A DNA stretch of 64,000 nucleotides from Protula sp. h YS-2021 (Eukaryota; Annelida; Polychaeta; Sabellida; Serpulidae). The position numbers and the translations under genes are program-made. A model generated the notes under the pieces. The model searched no databases. It was not told where the DNA came from and was given only the letters and a program-made list of their open reading frames with translations. Of the stretch, positions 55,222 through 64,000 are shown piece after piece; the stretch's first letter is position 1; every line of letters starts with the position of its first letter. The DNA is taken from assembly GCA_949752745.1 (NCBI GenBank), contig OX457031.1, forward strand, positions 46,953,257-47,017,256, in the 5' to 3' direction.

Positions 55222-56785
55222 TGTCATTGACATGTCTGCACATATCGGTGCATATGTTTAATTAGCATGTGTGCACATATCGGTGCAAATGTATCATTGG
55301 CATGTGTGCACATATCGGTACAAATGTATCATTGGCATGTGTGCACATATCGGTGAAAATGTGTCATTGGCATGTGTGCACATATCGGTGCAAATGTATC
55401 ATTGGCATGTGTGCACATATCGGTGCATATGTATCATTGGCATGTGTGCACATATCGGTGCATATGTATCATAAAAATGTGTGCACATATCGGTGCATAT
55501 GTATCATTGGCATGTGTGCACATATCGGTGCATATGTATCATAAAAATGTGTGCACATATCGGTGCATATGTGTCATTGGCATGTGTGCACATATTGGTG
55601 CATATGTGTCATTGGCATGTGTGCACATATCGGTGCACGTGTAACATTGGCATGTGTGCACATATCGGTGCATATGTATCATTGGCATGTGTGCACATAT
55701 CGGTGCATATGTATCATTGGCATGTGTTCACATATCGGTGCATATGTATCATTGGCATGTGTGCACATATCGGTGCATATGTATCATTGGCATGTGTGCA
55801 GATATCGGTGTATATGTATTATTGGCATGTGTGCACATATCGGTGCATATGTGTCATTGGCATGTGTGCACATATCGGTGCATATGTATCATTGGCATGT
55901 GTGCACATATCGGTGCACATGTATCATTGGCATGTGTGCACATGTTGGTGCATATGTATCATTTACATGTGTGCACATACCGGTGCATATGTATCATTGG
56001 CATGTGTGCACATATCGGTGCATATGTATCACTGGCATGTGTGCACATATCGGTGAATATGTATCATTGGCATGTGTGCACATATCGGTGCATATGTATC
56101 ATTGGCATGTGTGCACATATCGGTGCATATGTATCATTGGCATGTGTGCACATATCGGTGCATATGTATCACTGGCATGTGTGCACATATCGGTGCATAT
56201 GTATCATTGGCATGTGTGCACATATCGGTGCATATGTATCATTGGCATGTGTGCACATATCGGTGCATATGTATCATTGGCATGTGTGCACATATCGGTG
56301 CATATGTATCATTGGCATGTGTGCACATATCGGTGCAAATGTGTTATTGGCATGTGTGCACATATCGCTGTATATGTATCATTGGCATGTGTGCACATAT
56401 CGGTGTATATGTATCATTGACATGTGTGCACATATCGGTGCATATGTATCATTGGCATGTGTGCACATATCGGTGCAAATGTATCATTGGCATGTGTGCA
56501 CATATCGGTGTATATGTATCATTGGCATGTGTGCACATATCGGTGCATATGTATCATTGGCATGTGTGCACATATCGGTGTATATGTATCATTGGCATGT
56601 GTGCACATATCGGTGTATATGTATCATTCACATGTGTCCACATATCGGGGCATATGTGTCATTGATATGTGTGCACATATCGGTGCATATGTTTCATTGG
56701 CATGTGTGCACATATCGGTGCATATGTATCATTGGTATGTGTCCACATAACGGGGCAAATGTATCATTGGCATGTGTGCACGTAT
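55222..56785. repeat. 35-bp minisatellite, ~44 copies
   Basis: Unit catatcggtgcatatgtatc then attggcatgtgtgca, very regular, with point variants (gtg for gta, aaa for ttg). The unit has no stop in any of the three plus-strand frames, giving open frames up to 390 codons (MCAHIGAYVSLACVHISVHM), which are artefacts. Flanks show no exon that would match the unit. Confidence 0.97.
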
Positions 56786-57204
56786 CGGCGGAGACTGTGA
56801 AGATGATATCAGTCTTTATCTGGTGAAAAATGATACAGTGACGCAGACAGTGCAATTAAGGGCGATGTGTACATGTGTTGTGTCTCATCTTACAGTCTTA
56901 ACATGCTATTTATAGAAGCTACTATTTGTCAGACGGGTCGTGTTCAAATGCTAGAATGTAGTGAAATATTAAAATTTATAGGTTTGTTTTATTACAGGCG
57001 TTTTGTCTATTCACAACGGTTTATTGCCGAAAAGGAAACGCCAGCACTCTCTGTTGTTTTTTAATGGATTGGCAATTTTGTAGAATGGCGAACGTGAACG
57101 GTTCCAGAATATATTAACCGGATAGATGTTTGCATATTTCATACGCATTCAAGTTTCATGTATACTTTGATAAGTTAGAGTTTGAGGCAATGTGAATGCT
57201 GATC
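56786..57204. other. Intergenic, nothing recognised
   Basis: AT-rich; short frame 56867-57064 has no features of a gene. Confidence 0.4.
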
Positions 57205-57450
57205 GCTGCGGATTTTGGTGGAGGTAGTACGGGGCTATAGCCCCACCTCTAAATCCTTTGTATCAATCCGGGTTTGATTCCCTGTCACTTCAGGTCAAGT
57301 CAAATCCCCCCTTCCCACCGATCAGTAGGGCTGGATTCACAGTGCGGCAGTCTGGGTGACGGGCGTTAACATAATATTATCTGTGTGTCGGGTCCATTGG
57401 GCCAGCATATGCCTGGCTAAAAAAAAAAACGTAAATAAATAAAAAAAAAG
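57205..57450 (+). repeat. Probable tRNA-derived SINE
   Basis: ggtggaggtagtacggggct resembles an A box, and ccgggtttgattccc, 50-60 bases on, resembles a B box (GGTTCGANTCC with one change). A unique body and an A-rich tail (ctaaaaaaaaaaacgtaaat) follow. The spacing is right for a Pol III promoter. No target duplication found by eye. Confidence 0.45.
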
Positions 57451-57759
57451 GCAAATGACCTTTTCTGTAAAATTCCTGCAATATCGCGAACTGTTGTGTT
57501 AAGGAGTTCACGTCGTGACGATTAGAAACGTTACATTTAATAGTTCAAAATGGTAACTATTGGTCATGCATGTACATGATAATTCAACGCCAAGAAGGCA
57601 TAGTCTTAGGGCATAAACAAGCTCTTTTTTTCGTTGCAGGCTGCTATAACCAATGGTGCTTCAATTCTAGTCACAGTATACTTTACTGCGGGTGCTATGG
57701 ATATCAATTGTCTGCTCATTCTAGTCACGTGATGTAATCCCCCCCCCCATTTGGTTACC

Positions 57760-60700
57760 ATGGATGCAGTGTATAACCATGACGACAGCAGTGACGTAGG
57801 AACTAGGAATGTGTCGGCGGCGGGCAATGACAGCGTTTCCCCGGGCTCTCCGGCGCCTGGCCCGTGCGCCGCGCGTGACGTCACCTATGACGTGTTTTGC
57901 GCGTCCGTCTGCGGGGTGTGCCTTGTGTTTGGACTCCTCTACTGTTTTCTCGGTGAGTACAGCTTCTCTTCTGTCAAAGATCGATTTTGTTTCCAACTAG
58001 ACTGGCCAGTGTTTTTGTTAAAACAAAAACGGATATGTCTCCTCCGCCCCACAATCAGTCACGTGGACATTCCTTGCTTAAAAGTACAACATTGGCGAGC
58101 CAAAAAATTTTAAAAAATCGCCAAAGATACGTTTTTACAGAAAAAGAAGAAAAACTTCCCAGTAAACATTTGTACTATCTGAGGGTTCTTCTTGCATCGC
58201 TTCAGCGTAATCCAACGAACTGTTTCGGAGATATCGCAACAGTTTGGCCAAAAAAAACTGAAAAAAATCAGAAATTTAAGAAAGCGTCAAAAATATATTT
58301 TCAACGGAAATGAAGAAAAACTTTGCAGTATACATTTGCACTATATTTGTGTTCTTCTTGCGACGCCTGAGCCTTATCCAACGAAGTGTTTTGGAGATTT
58401 AGCCTGCCAACGTGAAAAAAATGCACGAACCCCCCCCCCCCCCCAATTTTCAAAAATTTGCCACAAATAGAATTTTTGAAGGAACGAAAAAAAAATAACA
58501 CGGACATCATCTAGACATGTACCCCAATATGTACGTATGTTTTGAGAAAAATCGACTCATTAATTTCATAAGAACTCACTGCGAACAGACGGACGGCGGA
58601 CACACCAAATACTATATATGTCTCCCTTATTGGGAAACATATAATTATAGTATAAAAAAGTACAAACACAGACACACACACACACACAAAAAAAACAGCT
58701 GCGTGTAGAAATAGGCGTGAGGTAACTTTGTGGTAGTTTAAGTGCTGGAAATACGCATATTTCGGCAAATAAATATAACACCAATTCTATTTGCGTTGTG
58801 TTTGCATTGAGGCTAGGCCGGTAGCTGTGCCTTTAATATGAGTAATGAGGACAGGTCTGTCGTGTATTAGGTCGGCCATTTTTTTCTCCTTTGAAAAATC
58901 TGACGTAAAGTTAAAGTTTGCTTGTGTTTGGGCTCTGACCAGGTTACCGGTTCTTCAAGGCCACCATGTTCCTGACGGGTTTTCTGTTCGGCACTGTTGT
59001 CACGTACCTGATCTGCCTGCAAGAAGACATGCTGCCTGCCGAGGGGAAGATCGGCATCGCAGTGCTGGCGGGTATCCTGTGCGGGCTGATCACGATGCTG
59101 GTGCAGTACGTGGGGCTCTTCATGACGGGCTTCTGCTGCGGCGTGCTGCTCGGGGTGCTCGCGCTCCTCATCACACACTTCTTCTACGCGCCCACCACGC
59201 TCTGGCTGCCCGTCGGCGTCCTCTTCCTCACCGGCGTCGTGCTCGCGCTAGCCGTGCTGTACTTCCAGAAAGCTCTCACTATCATCGGCACGTCACTCAT
59301 AGGCGCCGCCCTCCTCACTGCTGCAGTCGATTATTACGTGGAGTTGTTCAGGGCGGTGTATTACGTGTTTGAGGTGGTAAGCCTGGGGGAGAGGGCGGAG
59401 CTGTGCTGGTACGGCTGGGCGTTGCTGGGTGGCTGGCCCACGCTCTTCCTCCTGGCTGTTGTCGTGCAGTGGCGGGTCACTGGCAGACACGTGGATCACA
59501 GAGACGGTAAGCCTGCCCGTTATGGCTGTCAGTCAGGGTCGTGACGAGGGGTGGGGGGGGGGGGGTAGGATACATGAGAAGCCGGTTCGCTACCCGCCTG
59601 CAATAAATATCTTTAGTTAAGTGCGCTGCACTCGCGTGCCTGCTGATGATGTTATGGTAAATATGTGATTTGGCTGATATGTCTCTGTTATAACAGTCTC
59701 ATTTTGTCCTTCACTTCCCTTTTTTTTTTTTTTACATTGGACTGATATAGGAGTTTGTTGCGGGGGGGGGGGGGATACCATACTCTCGGGGAGCGTTACA
59801 AACTGGCAGCCAAGTCTTCCCAAGACCAAAGCTTTGTTTTGCAAAAAAAAAATACCATATACAGAATATTTAAGATATAATCATCAGTTGCATAATTTTT
59901 TAATGTAAAATTGGCGTTGGCGCTTGTTATTATTGCTCTATAACACGATTTGTTCATTACGTAAAAGTGTCGCATTTAAAGAATTAAATAAGACACACTT
60001 GTTGCGTCACTTGAGATGTTTACCTGAGCAGTGTATCTTTCTGCGGCAGCTGTACACATGACCCGGCAGCAGCGCAAACTTCGCCTGCAGAAGATCCGTG
60101 AGCGGGAAGCGCGTCACACGCCACCTGGCGGTCGCCAGGACGCCACGCCGTACGTGGACAGTCACCCACACTCACGCTACCGCCACCTCTACCAAGTGCG
60201 CCGCAGCAACGGTGACGTCATCTCACAGGTCTGGCATTCATTTGGGCAGGACACTCTGACAGGTCACTTAGACAGGACACTCTGACAGGTCACTTAGACA
60301 GGACGCTCTGACATGGCAGTAAGGGTAGGCACTCAGGCAGGGCAGTCAGGGAGGAGATTCAGGCAGACACTTGGCTAGGCACTCAGGGCATAAAGGCAGC
60401 GGAATCGGGGAGAGCAGTCAGACAGGGCACAGAGGCAGGACACTTCGGTAGGGTAGTCATGGAGGTCACTCAGAGGGGCACTAGGGCAGGGCCGTCAAGG
60501 AGGTCACTCAGACAGGGGGCTCAGGCAGTCTTGGGGGGGGGGTGGGGGTCACTGAAGCGGGCACTTGTGTAAGGCACTCAGGCAGGGTTCGACGTTAGGG
60601 CGGTCAGGGAGGGCACTCAGACAGGACACTTCACTGGCTGTTTTCACGTCCTCTTTCAACAAAACCACACCACTTTTATATATATTTTATGTACGCAAAG

Positions 60701-61004
60701 AACTAAATATTTGTGCAATTATCCTTTTACAATCATTTAAATATACAATAATGTTCAAATTTTTGTTTGTCTTCAAAAATCTGCTTTTTTTTTACAGATT
60801 GTTGAAAAATAACTATATACTAAATTGTTTTACCTGTAGAATTACCTGCGAGGCATACAAAACAAACTCTCAACAGCTGTAAGGAAAAAGGTGATAGCCA
60901 CTCCACTCCCACCGACATCACGAGCGGATCAGAGTGACCCAGATGCAGACCAATCACAGACTGCTTTGACTCAAACTCAACTACCAGAAAGTAGTGACTT
61001 GTAG
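57760..61004 (+). CDS. TMEM198: TMEM198, seven-span membrane protein (four coding exons, 366 aa)
   Basis: In vertebrates TMEM198 promotes LRP6 phosphorylation and Wnt signalling at membranes. Exons: 57760-57952, 58943-59506, 60050-60228, 60840-61004 (stop TAG), phases 1, 1, 0 consistent throughout. Start ATG at 57760 has an accATGg context. Family blocks: LLYCFLGYRFFKATMFLTGF, CGLITMLVQYVGLFMTG, AALLTAAVDYY, CWYGWALLGGWP, VVQWRV, and the basic tail MTRQQRKLRLQKIREREA with SNGDVIS, all collinear with human TMEM198 (360 aa). Seven hydrophobic spans: ~45-64, 72-90, 100-120, 122-144, 151-172, 176-196 and 222-241. Exon 2 is markedly GC-rich against its AT-rich surroundings. Exon 3 has a weak donor (GTCTGG) and is followed by a tandem array. 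C-terminus DQSQTALTQTQLPESSDL. Confidence 0.94.
58060..58610 (-). repeat. ~170-180-bp repeat units in TMEM198 intron 1 with ggacggac edge
   Basis: Two units sharing gaagaaaaactt, cagtanacatttg, gttcttcttgc, atccaacgaa and tttcggagat, then more diverged sequence ending in gaacagacggacggcggaca at 58582. The tccgtc-type header on the complementary side suggests the same family as arrays at 17790, 26290 and 42440 in opposite orientation. Confidence 0.65.
60221..60640 (+). repeat. Tandem repeat starting at the TMEM198 exon 3 splice donor
   Basis: Right after the donor (TCTCACAG then GTCTGGCA) come two exact 26-bp units gacactctgacaggtcactt then agacag, then ~16 decayed units like gggcactcaggcag and gtcagggaggtcactcagac. 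The unit core CTCTGACAGGTCA resembles the exon end/donor CATCTCACAGGTCTG. Confidence 0.7.
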
Positions 61005-61099
61005 ACTGGTTAAGGAGACTCGCAGACTTCATGTCGTCGTTGTTGGATTGGTTTTAGTTCATCCCAAACCTGTGTCCACTCGTGTTCACCTAGCCGTGC

Positions 61100-61193
61100 A
61101 TAATACAGTGTGATGTTGGGTCGCTTGTGCTTGTGGGGGCCTGTGTAACGTGGTGTGTTTGTGGGGAGTCTGTGTAACATGGTGTGCTGAGAA
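61100..61193. repeat. Short tandem repeat split by the fold-back element
   Basis: gggcctgtgtaacgtggtgt and ggagtctgtgtaacatggtg here, with a third copy ggtctgtgtgacatggtgtc at 61959 beyond the element, so the insertion separated the array. Confidence 0.65.
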
Positions 61194-61917
61194 CCGGACA
61201 AAATACCACCGGACATAATACCACCGGACATAATACCACCAAGGAAACGAAAACTAGGACAAAATACCACCAAAGATATCTTTTTATTATACAGCGTAAC
61301 AACGTAGACTCTGTGGCGTCCAGTCATGCAAGAAGCTCAAATAAGACGCGAAACGGAGATGGCTCAGGAATTATAAGAGATACATACTCATGTGGCTCAA
61401 CATGCAGCGTAACAACCCAGACAGGGTGGCGTTCAGTCACCGCAGAAAAGACTCAACATAAGATGCATGACCGAAACGGCTTAGGTATTATAAAAATCAG
61501 ATGCAGCAGATCGCAGAGAATAAGAATATATACTCCGTTATATCATTATTCATAAGAAATTACCATAGCTCGAGATTTTTCGCATATAAATAGGGCACTA
61601 AAATGAGCAGAATTTAAACCAATATCAACAGCAATAAACCACGACAATAAACTAACTAGGATCGATAAAAAATGGAAATAATTACCTCACAAAAGGGCGG
61701 GCAAAAGCTTTGCCATAATGGGCATATGCATTGTAGAGACTTTAAGAACAGTTATAGTAAAATAGAATGTCCTCAGTGAATGTAATTTTACGTTTGTTTT
61801 AGTTACATTCAGTTATAAATAGCTCCGGTGATCAGAGAAAGCAATATAAGATTGTGGTGGTATTTTGTCCTAGTTTTCATTTCCTTGGTGGTATTATGTC
61901 CAGTGGTATTTTGTCCT
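61194..61917. mobile_element. 0.72-kb fold-back element with ~75-bp inverted ends
   Basis: The left end ccggacaaaataccaccgga, cataataccacc, aaggaaacgaaaactaggac, aaaataccacca is inverted at 61851-61917 almost base for base, one internal unit shorter. The interior holds two copies of cagcgtaacaac, then a ~ctcngtggcgt phrase (61298 and 61405). No ORF. Confidence 0.85.
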
Positions 61918-62795
61918 ACACCCGGTATGCTTGAGGGGGTGGGGGGGGGGGGGGGGGAGGTCTGTGTGACATGGTGTCCTTGTTACGTGTGTTGCGTGGA
62001 GCTCACTGTAGTGAATGATGTGAAAGAAAGTTCCAGTGAGAGTCGAGTGAGCTTCGGTTGATTAGTACCGTGTTTGGATATTCCGGTCCTCACGAGTAGA
62101 CACCTGCTGATTCCCAGTTCCCTCTTCAAGCAGTCTGAGTGTCGAGAAGATTCTGCCAGATATATATGCCAGACTTGTATGTGATATTAGCTTGTTCCAA
62201 TGTTTTCTAGCTGCTCTCGGATTTTTGTCGAGATTTCAGTTTAATTAGTGACGCCAAAAAAAAAAAAAAAAAAATGAAAACTCAAAAAAAGACTGATTTT
62301 TTCGATTGTTGTGAGAGTACACACACGTCTGTACACTGTGTTAGACTCTGACAGCGCGGAGCAGGCTCGTTGAAATGTCTCCGTTTCTTTCAATGTATAA
62401 GCGATGGGGAGGGGAAATACAAGCCTTGGGAAGGGAGCGGGTCAGTGCGTCCTTTCCAGGCACAAGAAGAGGTCTATGTCTTTCAAATGAAACATCAAAT
62501 ATTTAATTTACTTCGTTCATTTCTTATTCTACTTGAATATACAACACAGTGTAACATGGATAGCAATTGTTGTCATTTGTGTGTAGAATTTTGCGAGGGG
62601 TCAAAACTCCTTTGAAAACAGTGCTAGCATTTCAGTTATTTTCGATTATGTTGATTTATGGTTCTAGAAGGAATCTTGTAGTCATGGGTGTCTAATTGAT
62701 GGACAGTTTATTAGTCAACGGCAAGGGCATCGACCATTTTATTGCAGACAGTTGCCTCAACATTGGCCTAATATATATATACCACACCAATCCTA
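61918..62795. other. TMEM198 downstream region, G- and A-runs, no gene
   Basis: G-run at 61938-61957 and A-run at 62257-62274. No exon recognised. Could include TMEM198 3' UTR, as no poly(A) signal could be assigned with confidence. Confidence 0.4.
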
Positions 62796-62799
62796 GCGC

Positions 62800-63350
62800 T
62801 CCATGTCAGGCGAGGCAGAGGGTAACATTGGTTCGCGTGCCGCACCATCCTACGTCATGTCGTTCCTACCATCCCATACCTCACCCTCCCGCCTGGGACC
62901 ACCCGATCTCTTATCATGCCATCGCTGCCATACCATCAATATCCTGCCTACCATCACCCTTCCTACCAGCATCCCTTTCTCACCATCCCGTGGGTAGGGG
63001 GACCATCCCGTCCCTTATAATCCCGTGACTATCATTCCGTCACCATCCCTCCCAGCATCATATCCACACGATCTGTCTATCATTACCCCACCCTGCCTAC
63101 CACCATCCATCCTACCACCACCCCGCCACCACCTTCCTGCCTAGCACCACCCCACCACCACCATCCCGGCTACCGAGATCCATCCTACCACTATCTTGCC
63201 TACCACCATTCTTACTTCCATCATTCTGCCTTCAGCCATCCTGCCTACCACCATCCCTTCCAACATCCAGTCCCCACCACCTGTCTCGCACCATCTCATC
63301 CCCTACCATCCCGCATCCAACCCGCAACCACCCTACACCTGCAGACGGTT
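62800..63350. repeat. Degenerate ccatcctaccaccatccc minisatellite
   Basis: Pyrimidine-rich short repeats (catcccgcctaccac, ccaccatcc) with poorly kept period of ~14-17 bases. Confidence 0.8.
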
Positions 63351-64000
63351 GTCGAACAAGCAGTTTTACGCATTTTCTGAAATATTTGTCTGATGCGTTA
63401 TTAAGAGTTTTAATTACATAGCAAATTTGGTAACATTTTATTGTTTACACCGCATCATTATGAAGTTTATATCACTGACTCCACAGTGATAAGTATTACT
63501 ATTCTTTTTTAAAAAATAATTTGATTTTCCAAAAGTAATACCGACTTGTGCGAGATAACCGCCTGGGTATAAGGTTTACGGTTCATCATAGTGATGAGAA
63601 CCGTCTGCGTGTAAGGTTTACGGTTCCGCAACGTGAGATGTTCAGCCCTGATAAGAGCGAGCGCTGTTCACAAGTGCATGCGCACTTAGAGCCAGCAGGG
63701 TCGGAGTTAGACCGCTTAAATAGTGAGCCTGTCATTTTATTTAATTGTTTGATTTGCCAAGTTTATTTGCCTATTTCATGCTGCACAGGTGGTCATGTGA
63801 TGGATTTTAGATCTGACATGAAGGCTTTACATGTCATTGTTGGAGTATACAATGTTTACATTTAGGTAAAATCTACATACGTTTTGTACACGTGTGACGT
63901 CATGATGTTTACTTGTGATTCGCAGATAAACACAGCAGACTTTGCTCATGAAGTGATTTCTTCGCCAAAAAATAATAATAATAAGTAAATAAAAAAAAAA
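63351..64000. other. Intergenic; small direct repeat
   Basis: aaccgcctgggtataaggtt then tacggttc at ~63557 recurs as aaccgtctgcgtgtaaggtt then tacggttc at ~63599. No gene seen; an AAT-rich tract closes the window. Confidence 0.5.

Noticed and set aside
55222..56785. CRISPR-like array
   Set aside because: Head-to-tail repeats without unique spacers, in animal nuclear DNA with introns.
55269..56826. Cys/His-rich frames of 191-390 codons
   Set aside because: 35-bp repeat with no stop in any plus-strand frame; not a protein signal.

Overview
This is nuclear DNA of an invertebrate animal. Coding exons are short and bounded by GT/AG splice sites, introns are 0.3-3 kb, and spacers are filled with satellites, MITEs, SINE-like units and retrotransposons. 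Three conserved animal genes read as lophotrochozoan homologues. The tail motifs of the retroelements (gcgttaaacaccaaacaaac, a TAAC tail) and an RNase H-bearing I/Jockey-type LINE suggest a mollusc, perhaps a marine gastropod. The species is inferred, not shown.

Layout. 0.55-8.26 kb, minus strand: the 5' nine coding exons of mios (GATOR2 subunit), running off the left edge with a decayed Tc1-like transposon in intron 9. 8.3-21.5 kb: intergenic. It holds a palindromic CCTACGTAGG repeat, a 2.6-kb unit with inverted end modules around an intronless zinc-finger/acidic gene (236 aa, own TATA box and poly(A) signal), and a 181-bp satellite interrupted by a 1.67-kb CAGGG-ended transposon. 21.5-24.8 kb, plus strand: NTAQ1 (N-terminal Gln amidase), four exons recognised and the first few codons missing. 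24.8-57.7 kb: repeats only. These include several arrays of 159-181-bp units, a 169-bp dimeric array inside a short-TIR element, a Tc1-like element split by a fold-back minisatellite which itself contains a full-length LINE with both ORFs open, a DIRS-type RT relic, a pogo-like TIR element and a 35-bp x ~44 array. 57.8-61.0 kb, plus strand: TMEM198, complete in four coding exons (366 aa). 61-64 kb: a fold-back element and simple repeats.

The most striking pattern is that minisatellites start at 5' splice sites. In mios exons 3, 4 and 8, NTAQ1 exons 2 and 3, and perhaps TMEM198 exon 3, the intron opens with a tandem array. In the clearest cases its unit is a copy of the last 10-25 bases of the exon plus the GT donor (units of 27, 46, 39 and ~35 bp), so each intron carries from a few to about 45 reiterated exon-end/donor modules. 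This recurs in independent genes with unrelated unit sequences, so it looks like a process and not one chance event.

The three genes have no operon-like relation. They act in amino-acid sensing (mios), the Arg/N-degron pathway (NTAQ1) and membrane/Wnt-related biology (TMEM198).
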